64,000 bases of DNA from a bacterium. Lineage in GTDB: Bacteria > CLD3 > SB21. Both the position numbers and the translations under genes were made by a program. This document shows, piece after piece, positions 35,095 through 43,394 of the stretch. The DNA lies in contig JABWCP010000002.1 in assembly GCA_013360215.1 (NCBI GenBank), positions 1 through 64,000 on the forward strand. The letters are read 5' to 3'. Within the stretch, counting starts at the first letter, position 1. Each line of letters opens with the position of its first letter. The notes under the pieces were generated by a model that had not been told where the DNA came from, made no database searches, and saw only the letters and a list, made by a program, of their open reading frames with translations.

Positions 35095-35898
35095 ATGGAA
35101 GAACAGAATCAAAACGAATCCAACTTGGAACCCACGGAAGTACAGATTGATACCGAGACATCGGAGGTCCCTGCGGATCCGCGTATTGTGGACGGATTGC
35201 CGCTTCAAAATGTAGTTGAGTCCATTATTTTTGCATCGACGGAACCTTTGCCGATGGATCGTCTTTTGGAGTGTATTCAAAAAGATTACGTTCAGGCTTC
35301 GTTAGTTCGACAAGTGATAGATGAGATCAATAAACATTATCAGGCCAACAATTTACCGTTGCGAATTATCAAAATCGCCGGCGGTTATCAATACGCCACC
35401 CATCCGCAGTATGACAAATGGGTTAGTCGACTTTTCAAATCAAAAGCGGAAAAAAAATTATCCCAATCTTCGCTCGAAGTGCTGGCAATTGTGGCGTATC
35501 GCCAACCAATTTCACGTGCGGAGATTGAACGTATCCGAGGGGTAAACGCCGATTGGACATTGCGTTCACTGATGGAAAAAAATTTAATCACGGTGGTGGG
35601 TCGTGAAGATGCACCGGGAAAACCTTTACTTTTCGGCACGACCAAGCCGTTCTTGGAGCATTTCGGTTTGGATGCCATCAATGAACTTCCCAAACTCAAA
35701 GAGATCGAAGACATCATCAAAGAAGATAAAGAGTTTGCCGAGACGCTGGAATTTGATTTTGCCGATAAAAAAGCGGCGGAAGCGGCGGCTAAAACGGCTG
35801 ACGAAACAGCGAAGAACGAAGGGCTGTCTCAAGAATTCGCTGAAATCGATACGATGCTTAAAGAAAATAATTTTAATCCCGAAGATCATTTGAAGTGA
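35095..35898 (+). CDS. scpB: Segregation and condensation protein B (ScpB)
   Basis: Kleisin-associated tandem winged-helix protein of the SMC-ScpAB condensin. 267 residues. Conserved segments are VESIIFASTEPLPMDRL, GGYQYATHPQYDKWV, KLSQSSLEVLAIVAYRQPISRAEIERIRGV and the second winged helix ending TTKPFLEHFGLDAINELPKL. An acidic N-terminal lead (~30 residues) and a C-terminal Lys/Ala/Glu-rich tail lie outside the fold. It is directly downstream of scpA, as usual. SMC itself is not in this window. Confidence 0.96.
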   Translation: MEEQNQNESNLEPTEVQIDTETSEVPADPRIVDGLPLQNVVESIIFASTEPLPMDRLLECIQKDYVQASLVRQVIDEINKHYQANNLPLRIIKIAGGYQYATHPQYDKWVSRLFKSKAEKKLSQSSLEVLAIVAYRQPISRAEIERIRGVNADWTLRSLMEKNLITVVGREDAPGKPLLFGTTKPFLEHFGLDAINELPKLKEIEDIIKEDKEFAETLEFDFADKKAAEAAAKTADETAKNEGLSQEFAEIDTMLKENNFNPEDHLK

Positions 35899-35904
35899 GA
35901 GGCG

Positions 35905-36738
35905 ATGAATTTTGATTATTTAAATGACCAGGCTTGGATCGTCAATCAGGACATCCCATGGAAGCATTTGTCTAAAGATCTTTCCGAAGTGCGCATTGCG
36001 ATTATCACTACGGCGGGACTTTATATGTGGAAAACGCAAAAACCGTTTTCTTTTGAAGATGAGATACCGGATGTCTCATTTCGTGAAATTCCCAATTCCG
36101 TTACCCAGGAAACTGTTCGAGTGTCCCATCGTTACATGGATCTATTCGGGTCGGCCGGGGTGGATATCAATAGCGTGTTTCCTATCCATCGTTTACAAGA
36201 GATGGTATCCGAAAAACGTATCGGCGGTCTAGCGGAAACCCACTACAGCGTGATGGGCGAAGTCAGAGATCCGCGGTTGTTTATTGAAGATTGTATGCCC
36301 AAAATACTGAAATTACTCCAAAAACAATTGGTGGATGTTGTTTTGGTAACGCCGGGAGGCCCTTTGGGGCATCAAACAGCGGGGATGATCGCACGATTTC
36401 TGGAGGAAAACGATATTACGACGATAACTATCGGCGCGGTAAAAGCCATCGCGCAAAACGTTAAGTCGCCGCGTACATTACTGGTGCGTTATCCTTTCGG
36501 TATGTATTTCGGTGCGCCATTTGATGCCGATAATCAAAAAGAAATAGTCAACGAGTGCCTGGTCCATCTCAAAGCAATTCGCGAACCCGGTGAGGTGTCT
36601 GAACTGAGTGTACGGTGGCAGGATACGTTTAAAACAGCTTTGCAGATCAAACCGGAGTTACCGACGCTGATGGACACCGGCGCCATCATCGCGGAACCCG
36701 TGATCGAGAAGAAAAAAATTGCAGCGGACGAATTTTAA
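35905..36738 (+). CDS. Glycine/sarcosine/betaine reductase selenoprotein B (GrdB)-family protein lacking the redox residues
   Basis: 277 residues resembling the short GrdB-like family: VRIAIITTAGLY, SFREIPNSV, a DINSVFPIHRLQEM segment, GGLAETHYSVMGEV, and ...LVTP-x-x-PL-x-HQTAG-MIARFLEENDI. From memory, family members carry Sec or Cys in this last motif (TPxU/CPLCHQ). Here Gly151, Gly152 and Gly155 stand there (codons GGA, GGC, GGG), so neither redox residue remains. A redox-inactive or repurposed role is inferred. It starts 6 bases after scpB and 3 bases before rluB, inside a housekeeping operon; no GrdA, GrdE or Sec machinery is seen. Confidence 0.7.
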   Translation: MNFDYLNDQAWIVNQDIPWKHLSKDLSEVRIAIITTAGLYMWKTQKPFSFEDEIPDVSFREIPNSVTQETVRVSHRYMDLFGSAGVDINSVFPIHRLQEMVSEKRIGGLAETHYSVMGEVRDPRLFIEDCMPKILKLLQKQLVDVVLVTPGGPLGHQTAGMIARFLEENDITTITIGAVKAIAQNVKSPRTLLVRYPFGMYFGAPFDADNQKEIVNECLVHLKAIREPGEVSELSVRWQDTFKTALQIKPELPTLMDTGAIIAEPVIEKKKIAADEF

Positions 36739-36741
36739 ATT

Positions 36742-37455
36742 ATGATGCGACTTAATAAATTTATGGCTACGGCGGGGGTCGCCAGTCGCCGCAGTTGTGA
36801 CGAAATCATCGGCGAAGGGCGTGTTACTGTCAACGGACAAGCTGTTACGGATTTATCTTATCAGGTGGATGAGGCGTTAGATCGTGTCGAAGTGGACGGT
36901 CAACTTCTTTCGATCAAAGAAAAAGATGTGTACATTATCCTGCACAAACCGCTGCGGTATGTAACCACCGTCAAAGATGAGCGGGGCCGTGATTCGGTCG
37001 TGGATCTAGTCAAAATTACGGAACGTGTGTATCCCGTCGGCCGACTTGATTTCGATACGACCGGACTTCTGCTATTGACCAACGACGGTGAATTGGCTTT
37101 TCGTCTGGCCCATCCCAAGTTTGGCATTGAAAAAACATACATCGCTTTGCTCAATAAAAAAATCGGCGAATCGGAGTTGCAGCAATTGCGCCGGGGCGTC
37201 GTGCTGATTGACGGTAAAACAGCACCGTGTAAAGCCGAAAAATTGGGAAAAGAGCTTGTCAAAATTACCATCCACGAGGGTAAAAACAAACAAGTCAAGC
37301 GCATGTTTCGTAAACTGGGCTATAAAGTGAGGGAGCTGCACCGCTCGCAGTACGGTCCTATACAGCTGGGTAAACTCAAATACGGACAGTGGCGTAATCT
37401 CAAACCGGCTGAGGTGTTGGCGTTAAAAAAGGCCACGGGTTTGATAAAAAAATAG
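36742..37455 (+). CDS. rluB: 23S rRNA pseudouridine synthase (RluB/RsuA family)
   Basis: 237 residues. The N-terminal S4 RNA-binding domain (MRLNKFMATAGVASRRSCDEII...VTVNGQ) is followed by the RsuA/RluB catalytic domain with GRLDFDTTGLLLLTNDG, in which Asp103 is the catalytic residue, and NKQVKRMFRKLGYKVRELHRSQYGPI. Modifies uridine in 23S rRNA helix 90 region by analogy with RluB. The start is ATGATG; the second ATG is an equally possible initiator. The scpA-scpB-rluB-cmk order is common in bacteria. Confidence 0.94.
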   Translation: MMRLNKFMATAGVASRRSCDEIIGEGRVTVNGQAVTDLSYQVDEALDRVEVDGQLLSIKEKDVYIILHKPLRYVTTVKDERGRDSVVDLVKITERVYPVGRLDFDTTGLLLLTNDGELAFRLAHPKFGIEKTYIALLNKKIGESELQQLRRGVVLIDGKTAPCKAEKLGKELVKITIHEGKNKQVKRMFRKLGYKVRELHRSQYGPIQLGKLKYGQWRNLKPAEVLALKKATGLIKK

Positions 37456-37465
37456 TCATAGTGAA

Positions 37466-38140
37466 GTGAAAAAATTACTGATCACATTAGACGGTCCCGC
37501 GGGAAGCGGAAAAAGCACGACCGCTAAATTATTAGCTAAGCGGCTTGGTTATTGTTATCTTGATACCGGCGCTATGTACCGAGCGATAACATTGCAAGCC
37601 ATACATCACGGTATTTTTCCGACCGATCCTGAAAAAATCATTACGATGTTGCCGGACATCACACTGCATATTGATTACAAAGACGGACGCCAGCAAACCT
37701 TTCTCAATGGTTGGGATGTGTCCGAAGGTATCCGATCACCCGAAGTAACACGCCATGTCAGCGCCGTTTCGGCGATAGCCGAGGTACGAACTTTTTTGCG
37801 GCAACAACAGCAACATATCGGTAACCAGGGCGGTTACGTCGTAGATGGGCGTGACATCGGAACGGTGGTTTTTCCCAATGCGGATATCAAATTTTATATG
37901 ACGGCCAAAGTCGAAGAACGCGCACGCCGACGTTTGAAAGAAATGGCGGATACCGATGAATGGGATTTGCCCAAAATGATCGAAGATATACAAAAACGCG
38001 ATCACGCCGATATGACTCGCGCCGAAGCGCCTTTGCGGCAACCTCCCGACGCGATCGTAATAGACAATTCACTCATGACCTTGGATGAACAAATACAGGC
38101 CATCATCGCACATATCGAAAACCGATTTGGTAAGCAATAA
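37466..38140 (+). CDS. cmk: Cytidylate kinase
   Basis: Phosphorylates CMP and dCMP. 224 residues. P-loop GPAGSGKS at residues 10-17, LDTGAMYRAITL, VSAVSAIAEVR, VVDGRDIGTVVFPNAD, and the LID-type KRDHADMTRAEAPL. The start is GTG, 10 bases after rluB. It closes the usual scp-rluB-cmk block; the kinase gene begins 34 bases later. Confidence 0.96.
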   Translation: MKKLLITLDGPAGSGKSTTAKLLAKRLGYCYLDTGAMYRAITLQAIHHGIFPTDPEKIITMLPDITLHIDYKDGRQQTFLNGWDVSEGIRSPEVTRHVSAVSAIAEVRTFLRQQQQHIGNQGGYVVDGRDIGTVVFPNADIKFYMTAKVEERARRRLKEMADTDEWDLPKMIEDIQKRDHADMTRAEAPLRQPPDAIVIDNSLMTLDEQIQAIIAHIENRFGKQ

Positions 38141-38174
38141 TTCTGATTTTTTTTGAATTTATTCTAATGAGCCT

Positions 38175-40316
38175 ATGACAAACGAATCCTACCCTGAAAA
38201 AATCGGAAGGTATCAGATACTCAGCCTTTTGGGTGAAGGGGCCATGGCTAAAGTTTTTAAAGCTGTGGATACGCGTATTGACCGTGTCGTAGCTTTGAAA
38301 ATGTTGCAATTTCGTGAAGGGATGACCGATGAAATGATCCAGCAACTCAAGGATCGTTTTGTGCACGAAGCCAAATTTGCGGGTAAACTGACTCATCCGA
38401 ATATTGTTACCATCTATGACGCCGAAGAAGAAAATGGCGTATCGTATATGGCGATGGAGTATGTGGATGGCCGGACATTGGAATCCGTCATTGAAAACAA
38501 CGAAACCCTTACGGTTGAGCAGATTCTTGATATCCTGATCCAGCTCGCGCATGGTTTAGACTATGCCCATAAACATGATATTATACATCGCGATATCAAG
38601 CCCGGCAATATCATCCTCACATCGGAAGATATTCCTAAAATCATGGATTTCGGCATTGCTAAAATCACCACGTCCAGTACGACGGTGATCGGTACGATTT
38701 TAGGAACGCCCGGATATATGTCACCGGAACAGATAACCGGCAAATCGGTAGACCATCGGACAGACATCTTCGCTTTAGGTGCCGTTTTTTACGAATTGCT
38801 TACTCGCGAAAAAGCTTTTCCGGGAAAAAATCTAACGGAGATCATGTATCGCGTGGTCAGCGAAAATCCCATGCCGCCCAGCATGGTCAACCTCAATGTA
38901 CCGGAGATCATCAATCCTATCGTCATGCGGGCAATCGCCAAAGGCCCGGGAGAGCGTTATCAATCCGGGACCGAATTTGCCAAAGCGCTAGAGGCGACCA
39001 AAAAGCAATTATCATCGGGCGGCCACCGGACGACTATTTCTAAAAGTGCACCGCCGTCTGCCGATAAAAAAACAGAAATCGTAAGATTTTTTGAAAACCG
39101 ATATGTCGGCATGGTTTCGTTTGGTTGGGCGACATTAGCTACGATTTTGTTGCTTATCACATGGTCCGGCGGATTTGAGTTTAGCCGTATGGCACGTTCT
39201 TTGAGCGAAAAAGGCCCCGCTTCATTGATCATGAATCTCAATGTACCCGATGCCGAAATTATGATTGACGGTGATCGTTATACCCCGCAAAGTTCATTGT
39301 TTCGTCTCGATAGCGTGGGGGTCGGTGAACGCCGCATTACGGTAAAGCGCGATCATTACGAGTCGTACGAAACCGCGGTGATTTTCGGAAAAGGGGAACA
39401 GAAAAACATAGAAGTTCACCTTAAACCGTTACCGGTCGAAATACCGCCGGGAAGTGATACTTCTTTTGTTACTATTCGCTCATCGCCGGATATGGTCAAA
39501 GTGGAAACAAGCTACGGTAAGTTCTTGGGATTTACGCCGATAGACAGTTTGATTTTCCCCGGAGGTCGCTATACGTTGATTTTTTCACGTGAGGATTTTA
39601 TTTCGCGTAAACGCGACATTGCGCTTGGAAAAAAACGTCTGACGTATGTGGAGCAGTCATTAGAAAAACAACGCGGTACCGTTTCACTGGATCAAGTTTT
39701 TCCGGAACAAAGTTATCTTATGGTGAATGGAAGACGAGTTCAGAAAAATTATAGAAATAATTCGTATGTCTTGCCGGTCGGAAATCAAGTATTAACAATT
39801 AAAGCCGATGGTTATGACGATTTGGTCAAAACTTTGCGCGTGGAACCGGATTCGGTGCTTGTACTGACAGATTCCCTCAAAGCGCAATGGACATCCGTGC
39901 GCTTTGAAAGTAATCCCACAGGCGCGGACGTGTACTTAGACGGATCGGAGGAGTCGGCAGGTAAAACACCGGTTATTGTAAATGATTTGCTTGCCAATTC
40001 GCATAAATTACGAGCGGTATTGCGCAATGAAAAACGATTGATGAATTTCCGCGCTGTCAAAGGCGATACGGCTACTGTGCGTGTAGTTTTTGCAAACCCG
40101 AACGGGTATCTCAATTTGGTTAGCGATCCGCCCGGTGCCGAAATATTTCTTAATACTGTACGTGACGGTGACTACAAAACGCCGGTCAAGCGCGAATTGA
40201 AACCCGGTTTTTATAAAGTACGATTGACGCACCCGTCATTTAAAAAATATCACGAAATCACGGTAAGGGTAAGGCCTGACTTTACGACCGAGCTTGTACA
40301 TAAGTTTGAACCGTGA
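38175..40316 (+). CDS. Transmembrane Ser/Thr protein kinase with C-terminal PEGA domains
   Basis: Hanks-type kinase (residues ~11-270): glycine loop LLGEGAMAKV, Lys42 in VALK, Glu65, catalytic HRDIKPGNI with Asp140, DFG at 158-160 and GTPGYMSPEQ; all residues for activity are present. One transmembrane helix (about 311-334) leads to an extracytoplasmic part of ~380 residues made of several PEGA-type beta domains (e.g. NVPDAEIMIDGDRYTPQ, SNPTGADVYLDGSEESAGKTP, SDPPGAEIFLN). PEGA modules are thought to bind surface proteins or glycans. Its TGA overlaps the GTG of the following lipoprotein gene (GTGA), so the pair is coupled and may form a sensor-receptor unit. Confidence 0.93.
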   Translation: MTNESYPEKIGRYQILSLLGEGAMAKVFKAVDTRIDRVVALKMLQFREGMTDEMIQQLKDRFVHEAKFAGKLTHPNIVTIYDAEEENGVSYMAMEYVDGRTLESVIENNETLTVEQILDILIQLAHGLDYAHKHDIIHRDIKPGNIILTSEDIPKIMDFGIAKITTSSTTVIGTILGTPGYMSPEQITGKSVDHRTDIFALGAVFYELLTREKAFPGKNLTEIMYRVVSENPMPPSMVNLNVPEIINPIVMRAIAKGPGERYQSGTEFAKALEATKKQLSSGGHRTTISKSAPPSADKKTEIVRFFENRYVGMVSFGWATLATILLLITWSGGFEFSRMARSLSEKGPASLIMNLNVPDAEIMIDGDRYTPQSSLFRLDSVGVGERRITVKRDHYESYETAVIFGKGEQKNIEVHLKPLPVEIPPGSDTSFVTIRSSPDMVKVETSYGKFLGFTPIDSLIFPGGRYTLIFSREDFISRKRDIALGKKRLTYVEQSLEKQRGTVSLDQVFPEQSYLMVNGRRVQKNYRNNSYVLPVGNQVLTIKADGYDDLVKTLRVEPDSVLVLTDSLKAQWTSVRFESNPTGADVYLDGSEESAGKTPVIVNDLLANSHKLRAVLRNEKRLMNFRAVKGDTATVRVVFANPNGYLNLVSDPPGAEIFLNTVRDGDYKTPVKRELKPGFYKVRLTHPSFKKYHEITVRVRPDFTTELVHKFEP

Positions 40317-41185
40317 TTTCTAATAACCGATTCGTCGCTTTAGTTTGCATTCTATGGCTTATATCGGGTTTGGGATGCGAGAAAAATATCAAAATTATTC
40401 GCGACGGGTTTCGGTTGGAATACGCGATCAACAATCCCGCTCATGCCTTCCACGTACGTCTTGTTTTTGAGACCAATCCCCGCGACAGTTTGATAGGCCT
40501 GATGTATATTGCCAGAACGGCAAAAGAATCAGGCATTTTGGATTACCGTGAAGCGCATATGTTACGTCAATCCACCGGTGATACATTATTCCTGAATTCG
40601 TCTCAGTTTTCTGATTTATTAGAGTGTGTGGGTGATTTACACAATACGATAAAGCCGTCCAACGTGTATGGACAATCCGACGGGAAAATCGTTAACATCA
40701 ATCTAAGACATTCGGGAAAGAGTTATGATTGGCGGTTATTTGGTAAATCGGATCAATCTTCAGCCAAAAAGCTGACTGCTTATATAGAAATGATGTTTGA
40801 AGAGACGTATCCCGGCATTTCTTTATCGGCGGAAAACTCGCGTATTGATTTGTCACTTCGCGATCATGTAAACTCAAGAAACACAGAAACAAATTTTTCG
40901 ATCTATTCGAACAATAATATGATCCGTGTACATCAAGATAGTCTGAGTGTATACACATTGGATGTGGGAAAATATTTGTACCTTTGGCAGGTTTTGGAAG
41001 CAAACGATGTTTGGCGTCTTGATGATAATAAAGCCATGCAGGATAAGTATCCTAGCTTTTACGAATTGAAGATTCAGATGGGCAAGCGAACACACCGTTG
41101 GTCTGTTTACGCGCCGATCTATCTTGATGATCGCCGTTATCTGCGTATTGTACAAGCCATCGAGTCAACCGTGTTGAGCCGTTAA
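40313..41185 (+). CDS. Uncharacterised lipoprotein coupled to the PEGA kinase
   Basis: 290 residues. An N-terminal signal (FVALVCILWLISGLGC) ends at Cys22 with a relaxed lipobox, so I expect an envelope lipoprotein. The rest is alpha/beta with no motif I recognise; it contains pairs of segments such as LRQSTGDTLFLNSSQFSDLLECV and YDWRLFGKSDQSSAKKL that suggest a duplicated beta-rich domain (similar KIQMGKRTHRWSVY near the C-terminus). The GTG start is within the kinase stop codon. Its partner could be the kinase PEGA region or the metallopeptidase encoded next. Confidence 0.7.
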   Translation: MISNNRFVALVCILWLISGLGCEKNIKIIRDGFRLEYAINNPAHAFHVRLVFETNPRDSLIGLMYIARTAKESGILDYREAHMLRQSTGDTLFLNSSQFSDLLECVGDLHNTIKPSNVYGQSDGKIVNINLRHSGKSYDWRLFGKSDQSSAKKLTAYIEMMFEETYPGISLSAENSRIDLSLRDHVNSRNTETNFSIYSNNNMIRVHQDSLSVYTLDVGKYLYLWQVLEANDVWRLDDNKAMQDKYPSFYELKIQMGKRTHRWSVYAPIYLDDRRYLRIVQAIESTVLSR

Positions 41186-41195
41186 AAGGAAATAC

Positions 41196-43391
41196 ATGTT
41201 TAGTTTTTGGCTATCCAATAAACTTCGCGGGTCAATGCTAATATTACGGATCGTCGCACCCGCGATGATGGCATTTATACCTTTAACATCCGATTTGGAT
41301 TATGAATTTGCTGAGACATTAAACATTATTAATGTCATTTTCTTCGCCGTTTGGATGAGCACGGAAAGGGCACATTCCAATACTAGCTATCATTCCGGCG
41401 TCTTACGAACCGTTAATCGGTTGCTGTTGCCGATCATTTTTTTTGATTTTGTCATCATTTCGATTGCGATGATTGCCGGTCATCATTTGCATTGGTATCG
41501 TACTTTTGGTTTGTATTTTTTACTTCCCTTTGTAGGGAGTTGGATAGGTCTTACCCTTGGATATGTCTGTCGCTTTTTTATCCAAAGAAGGCCTTGGTTG
41601 GGGGTGGCGATAATCCTGTTATTCACCTTGATCCTAAATCTGATTTGGTTGCTTTTCACCGCGCCGATTTTCGTTTATAGCATTTGGTGGGGCTATTTTG
41701 CAGGTCCGATCTACGACGAATGGATTCCATTGACGGACACACTTGTATTTCATCGTTTATTCTCATTGGGGTTCGCGTTTGCCATTTTTATATCCGGTGA
41801 TTTAATCACACGAAAATTGAATAACACTATTACTTACAAGAAATTTATTTCTTTGATGGCTGCAGTATGGTTGGTCATTACGGGCCTATTTTATTGGCGC
41901 GATAACTGGGGCTGGGACACATCCTATGCGACGCTCGAACAAAAATTGAATGTGGTGTACGATGATGAACGACTTACAATTTATAGTGATACGACTTCCA
42001 AATTTGTAACACGTTATGTCAGTGCGAGAATAAAACAGGTCACGGATTGGCTTAATATCAATCCAGCTAAAGTTAAAATATTCATCTATCCCGATGCGCA
42101 AACAAAAAAAATACTCATGGGTGCCGGGGGAACAAATTTCGCCAAAGTATGGCGTAATGAGGTCCATGTCAATTCTGATGATGCTGAATTCACAATAAAA
42201 CATGAAGCGGTACACGTGCTGGCGTCTTCGTTTGGGCATCCGCTTTATAGTACTACCAAACCCGGCATGCTGGAAGGGCTTGCTGTAGCCGCGGCTTGGG
42301 ATGAATCGCAATTAACGCCGCATGAATGGTCCGCTGCGCTATACAAACTAAACAAACTGCCGGACATTACCGCCTTGATGGAACCGATGGGTTTTTGGAG
42401 CAGTTCATCCGGTTTGGCTTATACCGTTTCAGGCTCATTTGTACGATTTCTCGTAGATCAATATCCCATTCAAAATATACACCGCGTGTATGCTTCGGAA
42501 GATTTTAAAGATGTTTACGAACTGCCATTGGATACACTCCAGGAACGATGGAAGTTTTTTTTAAATACGATCGAACTTGATTCGCTTGACCTTCGCATTG
42601 CGACTACGCTATTACAGCCTTCAATATTCAGAAGACGGTGCCCGCATTATGTTGCTGATTTGCAAAAAGAATATTACACGTCAATTGAGATGAAAGAATG
42701 GGATAATGCACTTAAGCTTACAGAGCAGATTATATCAACAGGGACGTCGCCCGAACGCTGGGTATTGAGCCGTGCACGCATCCATTTTAAGCAAAAGAAA
42801 TATGATGCTGCGTTATCGAAAGTCGAAGAAGTATTAAATAAAAGCACGCTATCCTATACTATGCGAGGATGGGCTTTATTATTAAAAGCAGATATTGTAT
42901 TTTGCCAAGGTCAAAACCAAAAATCTATGGATTTGACGCATGAGATTATGACGCTCTATGACCAAACGACATCCGTATACGAAGCGGCGTTATGGTCCGA
43001 TCACTTGATGCGGCATCCGGATAACGGTACACTATACGCTTCTTGGTTGGACGCCGTTGATCAAAATAAAGCCGGCGAGTGGTATTCAGTGCATTACGAC
43101 AAAAAAGATGATGCGATTTTTTCGTATAAATTGATTTCCTATTTATATCAAACTTCGCAATATGATTCTATTTTTTCGTACATCAAAACACACCCTATGG
43201 CTATTACCGATAGCTCGGTATATCTAAAATATAATCAGTTATTGGGTGATGCCGCACAACGAATCGAGCTATGGAGCGAAGCCGAGCAATATTATCGCGC
43301 GGCGCAGCAGTACGCTAAACGAACAACTGAAAAAGTTCAGCTCAATGATCGCCTTGAATTGATCCATTACTTGAAAAATAAAATTGAATAA
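41196..43391 (+). CDS. Polytopic membrane metallopeptidase (HEAVH, MA clan-like) with C-terminal TPR region
   Basis: 731 residues. The first ~230 hold about six hydrophobic transmembrane segments. The following domain has HEAVH (His336, Glu337, His340) and, 19 residues later, Glu360 in MLEGLAVAAAW: the HExxH-x(n)-E pattern of gluzincin-type zinc peptidases, as in peptidase MA-like domains. C-terminal ~250 residues are TPR-like helices (ARIHFKQKKYDAALSKVEEVL, WSEAEQYYRAAQQYAK). I predict a membrane-bound protease or sheddase with its active site and TPRs outside the cytoplasm; the substrate is unknown. Starts 10 bases after the lipoprotein gene and 3 bases before the M23 gene. Confidence 0.78.
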   Translation: MFSFWLSNKLRGSMLILRIVAPAMMAFIPLTSDLDYEFAETLNIINVIFFAVWMSTERAHSNTSYHSGVLRTVNRLLLPIIFFDFVIISIAMIAGHHLHWYRTFGLYFLLPFVGSWIGLTLGYVCRFFIQRRPWLGVAIILLFTLILNLIWLLFTAPIFVYSIWWGYFAGPIYDEWIPLTDTLVFHRLFSLGFAFAIFISGDLITRKLNNTITYKKFISLMAAVWLVITGLFYWRDNWGWDTSYATLEQKLNVVYDDERLTIYSDTTSKFVTRYVSARIKQVTDWLNINPAKVKIFIYPDAQTKKILMGAGGTNFAKVWRNEVHVNSDDAEFTIKHEAVHVLASSFGHPLYSTTKPGMLEGLAVAAAWDESQLTPHEWSAALYKLNKLPDITALMEPMGFWSSSSGLAYTVSGSFVRFLVDQYPIQNIHRVYASEDFKDVYELPLDTLQERWKFFLNTIELDSLDLRIATTLLQPSIFRRRCPHYVADLQKEYYTSIEMKEWDNALKLTEQIISTGTSPERWVLSRARIHFKQKKYDAALSKVEEVLNKSTLSYTMRGWALLLKADIVFCQGQNQKSMDLTHEIMTLYDQTTSVYEAALWSDHLMRHPDNGTLYASWLDAVDQNKAGEWYSVHYDKKDDAIFSYKLISYLYQTSQYDSIFSYIKTHPMAITDSSVYLKYNQLLGDAAQRIELWSEAEQYYRAAQQYAKRTTEKVQLNDRLELIHYLKNKIE

Positions 43392-43394
43392 CGC

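Noticed and set aside
36355-36369. In-frame TGA/selenocysteine site in the GrdB-like gene
   Set aside because: Codons at the expected Sec/Cys positions are GGA, GGC and GGG; there is no TGA and hence no Sec insertion.
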